DNA from: Hyunsoonleella aquatilis
Lineage (GTDB): Bacteria; Bacteroidota; Bacteroidia; Flavobacteriales; Flavobacteriaceae
Direction: 5' to 3'
DNA: 64,000 bases
Assembly (NCBI RefSeq): GCF_014270105.1
Contig: NZ_JACNMF010000001.1
Coordinates: 923,560 to 987,559 of the forward strand
Shown here piece by piece: positions 45,513 through 52,880 of the stretch. Within the stretch, counting starts at the first letter, position 1. Each line of letters opens with the position of its first letter. A program made the translations under genes and the position numbers. Under the pieces are notes generated by a model that was given only the letters and a program-made list of their open reading frames with translations, was not told the DNA's origin and did not search any database.

Positions 45513-46493
45513 ATGGCAGAAGATATAGAAAGAGTAAAATGTTTGATTATAGGATCGGGTCCTGCAGGTTATACCGCGGCTATTTATGCGGCGCGGGCCA
45601 ATATGAAACCTGTATTATACCAAGGAACGCAACCCGGCGGGCAGTTGACTACGACCAATGATGTGGAGAATTTTCCTGGATACCCCGATGGAATTACGGG
45701 GCCGGAAATGATGTTGCAATTACAGGCTCAGGCGCAACGTTTTGAGACTGACGTAAGAGATGGCTGGGTGACCAAAGTTGATTTTTCAGGAGACATCCAT
45801 AAAGCTTGGGTGAACGACACCAAGGAAATTCATGCCGATACCATCATTATCTCAACAGGAGCTTCAGCAAAATATTTAGGTTTGGAGTCAGAACAAAAAT
45901 ATTTAAAGCTTGGAGGTGGCGTTTCTGCATGTGCGGTATGTGATGGATTCTTTTATAGAAATCAGGAAGTAGTGATTGTTGGTGCTGGGGATTCAGCCTG
46001 TGAGGAAGCGCATTATTTATCTAAGCTTTGTAAAAAAGTAACTATGTTGGTAAGACGTGATGAGTTTAGGGCTTCGAAAATTATGGAAGCACGCGTTAGA
46101 AATACCGAAAACATTGAGATTTTGTTCAATACAGAAACGGATGAGGTTTTAGGTGACGGACAAGTCGTAACAGGTGTTCGAGTATTTAATAACAAGACTG
46201 ATGAAAAATTTGAAATTCCGGCTACTGGATTTTTCGTGGCGATTGGGCACAAACCAAACACTGATATATTCAAGGATTATCTGGATTTGGACGAAACGGG
46301 ATATATTATCAACGTTCCGGGTACATCAAAAACCAATGTAGAAGGGGTTTTTGTATCTGGTGATGCGGCAGACCATGTTTACCGTCAAGCTGTAACAGCC
46401 GCAGGAACTGGCTGTATGGCCGCTCTAGATGCCGAGCGATACTTGGCCGCCAAAGATACTACCTTTGAAGTTTCTACTTCCACTTATAATTAA
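45513..46493 (+). CDS. trxB: Thioredoxin-disulfide reductase
   Basis: The 326-residue flavoprotein has an FAD-binding IGSGPAGYTAAIYAARA (about residues 13-29), the redox pair Cys140-Ala-Val-Cys143 in SACAVCDGFFY, and the NADPH-binding VIVGAGDSACEEAHYL. A closing FAD segment reads GVFVSGDAADHVYRQAVTAAGTG. It reduces thioredoxin with NADPH. Length is normal. It is a single gene with a hairpin terminator at 46512-46545. Confidence 0.96.
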   Translation: MAEDIERVKCLIIGSGPAGYTAAIYAARANMKPVLYQGTQPGGQLTTTNDVENFPGYPDGITGPEMMLQLQAQAQRFETDVRDGWVTKVDFSGDIHKAWVNDTKEIHADTIIISTGASAKYLGLESEQKYLKLGGGVSACAVCDGFFYRNQEVVIVGAGDSACEEAHYLSKLCKKVTMLVRRDEFRASKIMEARVRNTENIEILFNTETDEVLGDGQVVTGVRVFNNKTDEKFEIPATGFFVAIGHKPNTDIFKDYLDLDETGYIINVPGTSKTNVEGVFVSGDAADHVYRQAVTAAGTGCMAALDAERYLAAKDTTFEVSTSTYN

Positions 46494-46511
46494 GGCATTA
46501 ATATAATTAAC

Positions 46512-46545
46512 AAAGGCCAAAGTTTTAATTGCTTTGGCTTTTGTT
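46512..46545 (+). terminator. Terminator after trxB
   Basis: GCCAAAG (46516-46522) and CTTTGGC (46532-46538) form a 7-bp stem followed by TTTTG. Confidence 0.75.
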
Positions 46546-46587
46546 ATTATTTAAAAATATGTTTTCTTTGAAAACTATTTTTAAAAT

Positions 46588-46638
46588 CGGGATGTGGCGC
46601 AGTCCGGTTAGCGTATTACGCCAGGGCGTAATGGTCGC
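46588..46638 (+). pseudogene. Truncated tRNA-Pro (5' three-quarters) upstream of GIY-YIG gene
   Basis: The first 28 bases (46588-46615) are identical to the 5' end of the intact tRNA-Pro at 46896: acceptor strand, D arm and base 26. The anticodon arm is different, reading TTACGCCAGGGCGTAA, a perfect 7-bp palindrome with a 2-base gap instead of a normal 7-base anticodon loop. TGGTCGC (variable region) again matches. The T arm and 3' acceptor strand are missing. It cannot form a mature tRNA. All five anticodon-stem pairs differ from the neighbour yet remain paired, so it is not simple decay of the adjacent gene. Confidence 0.85.
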
Positions 46639-46947
46639 TTTCTAAACAATTTTAGAATGGATTATGCGGTTTATATCCTTTTTAGTGAGAAGCTGAATCG
46701 CTATTACTGTGGGCATACAAACGATGTAGAGAAACGTTTGGATACGCATAATAGCGGAGGTAAAAAATACACAACCAAGGGCATGCCTTGGGTTTTAATA
46801 AAAGTATATCATTGCAGTTCGCGTTCGGAGGCTGTGCGATTGGAAAGAAAAGTAAAAAAGAGAGGTATACAAAGGTACCTTGATGAAAATTAATTCGGGA
46901 TGTGGCGCAGTCCGGTTAGCGTACACGGCTGGGGGCCGTGTGGTCGC
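46639..46947 (+). mobile_element. Candidate tRNA-targeting GIY-YIG element
   Basis: The sequence between the two TGGTCGC motifs (46632-46638 and 46941-46947) is 309 bases long. It contains a 7-bp hairpin, one GIY-YIG nuclease gene, and a new tRNA-Pro 5' part that joins to the T arm and acceptor end at 46948-46970. Removing this stretch would restore one uninterrupted tRNA-length sequence with the other anticodon arm. That is the structure expected of an element that inserts in a tRNA gene and supplies a replacement. The boundaries are inferred from the repeats and no mechanism is demonstrated. Confidence 0.4.
46657..46893 (+). CDS. Small GIY-YIG nuclease (UPF0213/YhbQ-like)
   Basis: The 78-residue protein is a single GIY-YIG domain. 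It has VYILFSEKLNRYYCGHT (GIY and YIG elements, Tyr6 and Tyr17, Gly19), the catalytic Arg27 in VEKRLDTHNSG with His31, and the metal-binding Glu63 in VRLERKVKK. No additional DNA-binding domain is present. The gene lies between a truncated and an intact tRNA-Pro: 18 bases after the fragment and 2 bases before the intact tRNA. Its start codon overlaps a 7-bp hairpin (TTCTAAA / TTTAGAA, 46640-46657). No Shine-Dalgarno is visible. It is likely read from the tRNA transcript. Confidence 0.85.
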   Translation: MDYAVYILFSEKLNRYYCGHTNDVEKRLDTHNSGGKKYTTKGMPWVLIKVYHCSSRSEAVRLERKVKKRGIQRYLDEN

Positions 46948-46970
46948 AGGTTCAAATCCTGTCATCCCGA
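46896..46970 (+). tRNA. tRNA-Pro (anticodon GGG)
   Basis: A full cloverleaf of 75 bases is seen. The acceptor is CGGGATG / CATCCCG and the D stem is GCGC / GCGT. The anticodon stem is CACGG / CCGTG with loop CTGGGGG (anticodon GGG). The T arm is GCAGG TTCAAAT CCTGT, with discriminator A and no encoded CCA. It begins two bases after the GIY-YIG stop codon and is followed by a strong terminator hairpin. Confidence 0.95.
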
Positions 46971-46977
46971 CTAAGTA

Positions 46978-47012
46978 AAAAAAACCATTCATTTTATGAA
47001 TGGTTTTTTTTT
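46978..47012. terminator. Bidirectional terminator after tRNA-Pro
   Basis: AACCATTCAT and ATGAATGGTT pair around a 3-base loop, with an A run before and a T run after. It can stop transcription of the tRNA on the plus strand and of the GIN-domain gene on the minus strand. Confidence 0.85.
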
Positions 47013-47047
47013 ACTTTTAAATAGAGTAATTTAAGTGGCATGCTTTT

Positions 47048-47884
47048 TTACTTCACCTTTTTCTGAAGTTTAGTGGTATCCGTCATGCTATTAATGGTTA
47101 TTTTAGGATTTTGATATAAGTAGATGGAACTTGTCCCGGTGGCATCAATAGTGATGTCCTTAACCACCTCCAAGTAAGCTTCGCTCGAAATATTGCAAGC
47201 CACTTTACAAGAATTTATTGTGAAATTTTTTCCCTGAAATTGGGCATTGTTGTCTAGCTCCAGTTCCGCAGAATCGCAGTTTCCTTCAATCTCGGCACTG
47301 GTCCTCTCCAAAAGCAGGGCGGTAACTTTTGGGGCGTTGATTAAGGCTTCAAGCTTTCCCGTGCCTCGCATGCTAACAATGCAGGTATCAGCAGTAAGGT
47401 TTAACTTCGCTTTTGCTTTGCCGGCACTTTCAAAGTTAAAATTATCTGTTTTGATGGTCAGTGCTACTTTTGAATCGCCTTTGGTATTCAACGTGCCGTT
47501 CAATAGTTCAAGGGGTGTCAGTCCGTTAATTTCGGAATTATCGGTAGTTTCAATATGCGTGAGGGTTTCGTCATACCTAACAGTAATATTCAGCTTTTTT
47601 TTAGAAGTGATGCGCTTTAGCTTATCAAACGAAAGCACACCATTTTTTACGTTGAATTGAATGACTTCGTGCAAGTTTTCATCAGCTTCAACCTCAACCG
47701 ATGGTGTTCGATTGTATATGATATCAATTTCAAAATCTTCATCTAAAGCAATAGTATGAAAAGCATCAATTTCTGTGTTTACAGTACTTAAAATGCGATT
47801 GCCCTTTATTTTTTCAAGGCTTTGGGCATGGAAAATAACAACGGAGAATAAAGTAAAAATGAGCGTATAGTATGATTTTTTCAT
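47048..47884 (-). CDS. GIN-domain (DUF2807) secreted protein
   Basis: The protein of about 278 residues has a signal peptide (MKKSYYTLIFTLFSVVIFHAQ). Repeated right-handed beta-strand turns of the DUF2807/GIN auto-transporter adhesin-like family follow, such as EVEADENLHEVIQFNVKNGVLSF and KAKLNLTADTCIVSMRGTGK. The ATG at 47884 is chosen because the longer frame to 47941 lacks a signal peptide at its start. The domain forms a beta-helix and its function is unknown. A second GIN-domain gene lies at 48198. Confidence 0.85.
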   Translation of the reverse strand: MKKSYYTLIFTLFSVVIFHAQSLEKIKGNRILSTVNTEIDAFHTIALDEDFEIDIIYNRTPSVEVEADENLHEVIQFNVKNGVLSFDKLKRITSKKKLNITVRYDETLTHIETTDNSEINGLTPLELLNGTLNTKGDSKVALTIKTDNFNFESAGKAKAKLNLTADTCIVSMRGTGKLEALINAPKVTALLLERTSAEIEGNCDSAELELDNNAQFQGKNFTINSCKVACNISSEAYLEVVKDITIDATGTSSIYLYQNPKITINSMTDTTKLQKKVK

Positions 47885-48110
47885 TTTTAATGTTGGATTA
47901 ATAATTAACAGGTTGGTTAAACACAATATTAGGACACGCAAAAGGAAAAAGCGTCACATTCAAAGATATACAAAAACCACCCCAAACAATTGTATTTGAA
48001 GTGGTTTTCGACAATAAAAAATTTCTTGAACCGAACTATTCCTGTGGTGGAGTTGTCAGAATATTTTTTTTTCACATTTCAGAGCTCAAAATCGAAATTT
48101 TGTTATTTAG

Positions 48111-48173
48111 ATTCCCGTTTGCACGGGAATGACAATTTCATAGGAAACCCCGACGCAGAGCGTCGAGGAATTC
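48111..48173. repeat. ATTCCCG / GACGC dispersed repeat
   Basis: A perfect inverted repeat ATTCCCGTTTGCACGGGAAT (48111-48130) is followed by GACA, then by a GACGC / GCGTC stem (48151-48165). It is the GGAATGACA-type intergenic element, related to 25561-25637. The rest of the 256-base gap holds one AACCAC/GTGGTT pair and no gene. Confidence 0.65.
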
Positions 48174-48197
48174 TTTTCAATTAATGGTTGCTAGTTG

Positions 48198-48923
48198 TTA
48201 TTTTTTTCGGATACTTCCAGCTGAATTTTTCTTGGCATCCACTTTCGTTGGGTTACCATAATATCGAATGTCGCCGCCGCTGTTGGCATTGGCAATTAAT
48301 TCTCTGGAAGTGTTCACTGTGATACCTGCGCCGCTCGTAGCCTTTACGTTGGAGGATTCTGCAATTAAGTCCCCCGCCTTTATGTCGCTACCGCTAGTTG
48401 CTGTAGCAGTCAGTTTCACGGTCTTTCCGGAAATTTTTTGATTGCTTCCGCTGGTCGATTCACAATTTAATACTTGTGCGTTCACGCTTACTTTCATATC
48501 GCTGCCGCTAGTGGAGCGTAAACTTAGGGTTTCCGCAGTAACGGTGTTAGTGGAGTACAAGTCACTGCCACTCGTGCTGATAAGGCTGGTGATATCCTTA
48601 AAGTGCACGTTAACCTTTTTAGTGGCTCTGCCAATATTTTCAGAAGTATGAATCTTTAAAACCCCATTTTTTATTTCAGTTTCAATAAGACCCATGACAT
48701 TTTCATCGGCCTCAATAATGATTTTTTCACTGTTGCCTTGAGTAATATACACGTCTAGACCTTCAGTGGCTTTAATGCTGTTGAAGGATTCTGTAACGTT
48801 TCTGGTTTCTGTAACCACGTTGCCGTTACCGGTGACTCCGGGGTTGAGGTTGATGTCGAAATTGCATGAAAATAAGCTAAGGCTTAATACAGATGCGATA
48901 ATGATTTTGATTAGTGTTGTCAT
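48198..48923 (-). CDS. GIN-domain (DUF2807) lipoprotein
   Basis: The 241-residue protein has a lipoprotein signal (LSLSLFSC, Cys20). It then has a regular series of beta-helix turns with repeated TSGS units (LRSTSGSDMKV, NCESTSGSNQKI, ATATSGSDIKAG, VKATSGAGI), typical of the GIN domain. It is paralogous to 47048-47884. The gene lies 102 bases after the PspC gene on the same strand. GIN-domain genes often accompany PspC and PadR genes in Flavobacteriia, as here. Function unknown. Confidence 0.87.
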   Translation of the reverse strand: MTTLIKIIIASVLSLSLFSCNFDINLNPGVTGNGNVVTETRNVTESFNSIKATEGLDVYITQGNSEKIIIEADENVMGLIETEIKNGVLKIHTSENIGRATKKVNVHFKDITSLISTSGSDLYSTNTVTAETLSLRSTSGSDMKVSVNAQVLNCESTSGSNQKISGKTVKLTATATSGSDIKAGDLIAESSNVKATSGAGITVNTSRELIANANSGGDIRYYGNPTKVDAKKNSAGSIRKK

Positions 48924-49025
48924 GATTGTTCGTTTTTTGATTGATGAATATGTTGCAAATATGCTTTGACTTAAATTTGATTTATAATTAAGGTGACTGA
49001 ATTGTAAATTAGAAAGGATGAATTG

Positions 49026-50822
49026 TTAATCCGATTCAATATTAATGCCGTCTGAGCCTATATTTACTTTAACGTCTTCGGCATCTACTTTAATGCCTTC
49101 ACGGTTTATTTTTACGCTGTTATCCTCATCCTTTATTTCGATACCGTCCCCGTCAATTTTAACGCCTTCGGTTTTCACATTTATATTAAAATCACCTTCG
49201 TCACAGTCCAGACATTTCACGGAATTCTGCATAACCCTTAGATAATGCCCTTCCATACCATTGTCCAGAATATCATTGTAATGAGGCGAATTCCTGTGGA
49301 AGGAATACGTATTGTTGTCGGCATACAAAGTTGAACCTTCGGGCAAATACAGAATCAGTTCCACTTCTTGGTCTCTAAACTTGTTTTTGAAATCGGTCGT
49401 TAAAAAGGCATCCAATTGAAGTTCGTTGCCAACCAGCGCATAGTTATAATTGATTTGTTCGGCGCGTTCTTTCGCAATTTTGTACTCACTGCCTTCGGCA
49501 TTTTTTTCAATGCTCAAGGAAGCCAAGGAATCCTTTGTGGACCTCACAATAAGGCGAACATCCGAAGCATAAATCATCTTTTCGTCGTTATCATCATACA
49601 CCAATTTAAACGAATGTGGATTCCTGTGTAGATAATCAGAATTCGAATTATTATAGCGGTCGTTGCCCACCATTCTCACCGAAATCGTATCCTTGACCGT
49701 GATATTCAATTGCTCCTTTTGGGTAATGTTCGCATCAAAAGCATGCTCACTAGCCTGTTTTACACCAACAACTACCAATCCGATAACGGCCATCAGCCAA
49801 AGCCCTAATAGAGAGAATTTTGCAATGTTCCCTATGGATTTCAAGTTGTTTATCAAGATTTTCAATCCCAAGTAAAACAAGAAAAAGAATGGAATCCCAA
49901 AGGCAAAAAATAACAACAACGACACCATCCACACAGGGGTGTTCGCCGCATTGGCCGCATCCACAATGTCAAAGCCAGGAATGTGTACAGCTTCTGATAA
50001 GCCAACTGAAAGAAAAGCGACAATTAGCGCTATCAAGGTGGTAGCTCCAATAAAAATAAGTAATACCCCAATAAATTTGGCAAACACTTTAAAGAGGAAC
50101 ATAATTACGTCCCCCAGTGCTTCAAAAAAACCTCTTGAGGTGGATTTAATGTTATTTGCGCCCTTTTTTACATCTACCTTTTTAGCCGCATTGGATACCG
50201 AATCCGATACATTTTTGGCCACGTCGCCAACCGTTTCAGATACGGAATCAAACCCGTCCTTGATTTTTTTTTCAATGTTACTAATGTTGACAGGCTCACC
50301 CGTCATCATTATTTTTTCGGCAGTGGTCTTAGCTTCGGGCACTAAAATCCAAAGTAGAATGTAAAGTAAAACCCCAGTTCCTGCACCAGCAACCAAAAGT
50401 ATCCAAGCTAAGCGAATCCAAATGGCGTCAATACCAAAGTAGTGCGCCAATCCCGAAGATACGCCGCCAATATAAGAGTTGTCCGTATCCCTGAATAACT
50501 TTCTTGAAGGCCTATGGGAATGAGATGTAGCCTGTGGCCCATCCTCAAAAATCTCGTCGTCCACAAGGTAGTCTTCGGGTTGCCCCATAATGGCAATCAC
50601 CTCGTCCACTTCCTTAATTCTAATCACTTGTTTTTCGTTTTGAACGCGCTCGGTAAAGAGTTCGGCAACGCGTGCCTCAATATCGGCTATAATTTCAGAT
50701 CGACCCTGTGAGTCCGTAAATGAACGTTTTATAGCCTCCAGATAGCGCTGTAATTTTAAGTACGCATCCTCATCAATATGAAAAAATATACCTGCTAAAT
50801 TTATGTTGACTGTTTTATTCAT
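49026..50822 (-). CDS. PspC domain membrane protein
   Basis: The 598-residue protein begins with a cytoplasmic helical region (about 1-95, FHIDEDAYLKLQRYLEAIKRSF, resembling HAAS-type modules). A PspC domain follows (about 105-170, NSYIGGVSSGLAHYFGIDAIWIRLAW) with two helices. Then come more transmembrane segments and a C-terminal envelope domain ending in repeated EIKDEDNSVKIN / GIKVDAEDVKVNIG turns. The gene overlaps the PadR regulator by 4 bases (ATGA). PadR-PspC pairs are common in Bacteroidota and may sense envelope stress, by inference. Confidence 0.88.
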   Translation of the reverse strand: MNKTVNINLAGIFFHIDEDAYLKLQRYLEAIKRSFTDSQGRSEIIADIEARVAELFTERVQNEKQVIRIKEVDEVIAIMGQPEDYLVDDEIFEDGPQATSHSHRPSRKLFRDTDNSYIGGVSSGLAHYFGIDAIWIRLAWILLVAGAGTGVLLYILLWILVPEAKTTAEKIMMTGEPVNISNIEKKIKDGFDSVSETVGDVAKNVSDSVSNAAKKVDVKKGANNIKSTSRGFFEALGDVIMFLFKVFAKFIGVLLIFIGATTLIALIVAFLSVGLSEAVHIPGFDIVDAANAANTPVWMVSLLLFFAFGIPFFFLFYLGLKILINNLKSIGNIAKFSLLGLWLMAVIGLVVVGVKQASEHAFDANITQKEQLNITVKDTISVRMVGNDRYNNSNSDYLHRNPHSFKLVYDDNDEKMIYASDVRLIVRSTKDSLASLSIEKNAEGSEYKIAKERAEQINYNYALVGNELQLDAFLTTDFKNKFRDQEVELILYLPEGSTLYADNNTYSFHRNSPHYNDILDNGMEGHYLRVMQNSVKCLDCDEGDFNINVKTEGVKIDGDGIEIKDEDNSVKINREGIKVDAEDVKVNIGSDGINIESD

Positions 50823-51160
50823 TTTTTTGTTGTTTTTTGGCTTGTTACAATGTTTACCGCGTTACGCAATTCATTCCAGGTAACGTCTAATTCCTTTAAA
50901 AATAATTTCCCCGTTTCGGTCAAACCGTAATATTTCCGAGGTGGTCCAGAGGTCGATTCTTCCCATCTGTAATTTAAAAGGCCAGCATTCTTAAGTCGTG
51001 TCAGCAAAGGGTAAATCGTACCCTCAACCACCAGCAACTTTGCGTCCTTCAAGGTGCCCAGGATTTCTGCTACATATGCATCGTCATCCTTTAGAACCGA
51101 TAGGATGCAGAACTCCAAAACCCCTTTACGCATTTGTGCTTTTGTGTTTTCTATCTTCAT
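50819..51160 (-). CDS. PadR family transcriptional regulator
   Basis: The 113-residue protein is a compact PadR repressor. A winged-helix domain has KGVLEFCILSVLKDDDAYVAEIL, GTIYPLLTRLKNAGLLNYRWEE and GPPRKYYGLTETGK, the family wing, and a short C-terminal helix closes it. It probably represses its own operon, with the PspC gene translated directly after it. A ligand is not known. Confidence 0.92.
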   Translation of the reverse strand: MKIENTKAQMRKGVLEFCILSVLKDDDAYVAEILGTLKDAKLLVVEGTIYPLLTRLKNAGLLNYRWEESTSGPPRKYYGLTETGKLFLKELDVTWNELRNAVNIVTSQKTTKK

Positions 51161-51280
51161 AGTGTCATTCGTTTAATGTTTTAAAACTGTTCATTTTTTG
51201 ATTGATTTGATTGATGATTTTTTTGTCATTTCGAGTGTCACGCTTTGGCGTGATGTATCGAGAAATTGGGCGTTACCACA

Positions 51281-51362
51281 AGGGTCGGGCTTTTCGCTAA
51301 TAGTTTTGGCTCGATGCGCGCCTCGCCAAAAGTTGCCGCTTCAATCCCTAACGCGGTGCCGT
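51281..51362. repeat. GGGCTTTTCGCTA ... CAATCCCTAACGC intergenic element
   Basis: The element has a conserved-looking left part (GTCGGGCTTTTCGCTA), a stem of AGTTTTGGC (51302-51310) and GCCAAAAGTT (51325-51334), and a right part (GCTTCAATCCCTAACGCGG). The same order (cggGCTTTTCGCTA, stem, CCTAACG) recurs in intergenic DNA of other flavobacteria as far as I recall. A second copy is not present in this window. Confidence 0.45.
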
Positions 51363-51422
51363 CCGTTGATTTAAATTTTTATATATACTTGTCATTTTCG
51401 TTATTTTTAAGGTTTTGAGTGT

Positions 51423-51440
51423 CCCCTCTAAAAAGAGGGG
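51423..51440. repeat. CCCCTCTAAAAAGAGGGG hairpin
   Basis: A perfect inverted repeat lies directly downstream of the DUF4870 gene on the minus strand. It belongs to the CCCCTCC-type repeats and might also act as a terminator. Confidence 0.6.
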
Positions 51441-51461
51441 AGTCAGGGGTGTGTTAAACTG

Positions 51462-51908
51462 TTATTTCAAAAAATTAATAGTAAAAGGATACCTGTACAA
51501 TTCCCCATCACGTGCTTTCAAACTCGCCACGACGATCAAAGCCAACTCCACAATAAAAGCAATGATGGCCAAAACCCCCAATCCGCCTCCAATATAAAGT
51601 AAGGGCGATGGCTTATCCAATGAAATATGAAAATCATGGAAACTATGAAAATCTATAAAATCAAAACTTCCAATTAATTTGAAGATGAAAAAGGGCACCG
51701 TTAAAGTCCCCAGGATTAGAGCGTACAGAAAAATACTAATCTGAAAATTAAGGGCCTGTTTGCCATGTTCGTCCACAAACGCAGATTTCTCCTTATTGGC
51801 GGACCATAAAATTAAAGGCCCAATAAAATTTCCAAACGGAATAAAAAACCGACTAAAAGTGGACAAATGGATAAAAGTCGCAATGTTTTTTTGATGGTTA
51901 TCTAACAT
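51462..51908 (-). CDS. DUF4870 domain membrane protein
   Basis: The 148-residue protein has a cytoplasmic-looking N-terminal segment (NIATFIHLSTFSRFFIPFG), then GPLILWSANKEKSAFVDEHGKQALNFQ, the DUF4870 hallmark. Three transmembrane segments follow, ending in KARDGELYRYPFTINFLK. The family is widespread and uncharacterised. In Flavobacteriia it is often near PspC and GIN-domain genes, as here. Confidence 0.9.
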   Translation of the reverse strand: MLDNHQKNIATFIHLSTFSRFFIPFGNFIGPLILWSANKEKSAFVDEHGKQALNFQISIFLYALILGTLTVPFFIFKLIGSFDFIDFHSFHDFHISLDKPSPLLYIGGGLGVLAIIAFIVELALIVVASLKARDGELYRYPFTINFLK

Positions 51909-52086
51909 GATTTTTTTGATTGAAATAAAACATATAATAGTTTCTTATACAAATATATGTCTAAAAGCAGGTACTTTGTTACGCATAGTACTAAAAATTA
52001 ACAAAAAATTAACATTTAGCAAAGGCTATTATTTTCATAACTTAGTAGAAATTTTATTGTATAAAACTCATTAAAAACCAAATATT

Positions 52087-52149
52087 TGTCATTCTGAACT
52101 TGTTTCAGAATCTAAGTAGATGAGACACTGAAACAAGTTGGGTGTGACA
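52087..52149. repeat. GTCATTCTGAACTTG inverted repeat
   Basis: TGTCATTCTGAACTTGTTTC (52087-52106) and GAAACAAGTTGGGTGTGACA (52130-52149) are near-perfect inverted arms around 23 bases. It is a member of the same GTCATTC / GAATGAC type as 25561-25637. The rest of this 281-base gap is AT-rich and has no supported gene. Confidence 0.75.
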
Positions 52150-52189
52150 TAGCTTGGACAGTGTAACCGAACTTAAGAATACCTAAAAT

Positions 52190-52642
52190 ATGAAGCTCAC
52201 CCCCAGTAAATTAAATACATTTTTGATGTTCAAATTGCCCTCAGCTTATCTATGTGGCGTGCGGGTAAAACACATTGACAATGATAAATGTGAAGTAACC
52301 GTAAAGCACCGTTGGATCAATCAAAACCCATTCAAATCCATGTTTTGGGCGGTACAAGGCATGGCCGCTGAGTTAACCACAGGAGCTTTGGTAACTGGGA
52401 AAATCCAAGAATCCGGTAAGCGTATTTCCATGTTGGTCACGGCCAATCATTCACAATTCACCAAAAAGGCCACGGGCAGAATTACATTTACCTGCAAGGA
52501 TGGCCACTTGATTGATAAGGTGTTGCAAAAAGCCATCGAAACTGGCGAAGGGCAAACCATTGAATTGACCTCCATTGGAACAAATGAAGAAGGGGTTGAG
52601 GTTTCGTGTTTTGGTTTTGAGTGGAGCGTGAAAGTGAAATAG
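52190..52642 (+). CDS. DUF4442 hotdog-fold protein
   Basis: The 150-residue protein has the DUF4442 pattern of thioesterase-like hotdog proteins: VKHRWINQNPFKSMFWAVQGMAAELTTGALV in the central helix and adjacent strands, and a C-terminal VSCFGFEWSVKVK strand. Family members are probably acyl-CoA thioesterases, but no substrate or catalytic residue can be named here. It is a single gene between repeat-rich gaps. Confidence 0.82.
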   Translation: MKLTPSKLNTFLMFKLPSAYLCGVRVKHIDNDKCEVTVKHRWINQNPFKSMFWAVQGMAAELTTGALVTGKIQESGKRISMLVTANHSQFTKKATGRITFTCKDGHLIDKVLQKAIETGEGQTIELTSIGTNEEGVEVSCFGFEWSVKVK

Positions 52643-52704
52643 TAGGCAGTGTTCAGTAGGCAGTCATAGTGTTCAAAAGTAATTTTTGGAAATTGAATGA
52701 GTGT

Positions 52705-52815
52705 CGAACTTTGCGCCTTGGCGTCTTTGCGAGAAAATTTTATGCAGAAGTTTTCAGTTAACACGTTTTGGAATTTAGTCCCGATAGCTATCGGGATTGA
52801 ATATTGGAATTTGGT
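52705..52815. repeat. Two dispersed repeats in the DUF4442-AIM24 gap
   Basis: TTTGCGCCTTGGCGTCTTTGCGAGA (about 52713-52735) is a copy of the repeat at 24574-24628 without its palindromic insert. TTGGAATTT followed by TCCCGATAGCTATCGGGA (52779-52796) and ATATTGGAATTTG copies the element at 3186-3236. The two repeat families stand side by side. Confidence 0.65.
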
Positions 52816-52880
52816 TTTCGTTGTAACAAAGTCCAAAACAAATCAACAAATAAACGAATCAACAAAAAACACATAAAAAA

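Larger units (their letters stand above)
51161..51461. other. Repeat-rich intergenic region with no gene
   Basis: This 301-base gap holds a GTCATTTCGAG repeat with inner stem CACGCTTTGGCGTG (51239-51252) and arms ending at CGAGAAAT (51259-51266). A second element is at 51281-51362 and a CCCCTCT / AGAGGGG hairpin is at 51423-51440. No supported coding frame was found. Confidence 0.6.

Noticed and set aside
46795-46992. Minus-strand frame of 65 residues with GMTGFEPATTRPPAVY
   Set aside because: It is the antisense of the tRNA-Pro and GIY-YIG genes. This peptide is a well-known false translation of tRNA complement sequence.
47990-48184. Plus-strand frame of 64 residues ending SRLHGNDNFIGNPDAE
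   Set aside because: Most of it is translation of the GGAATGACA-type repeat and not a gene.
48360-48560. Possible CRISPR-like or tandem DNA repeat
   Set aside because: The regular pattern is the repeated TSGS coding units of the GIN-domain lipoprotein, not a spaced direct repeat array.
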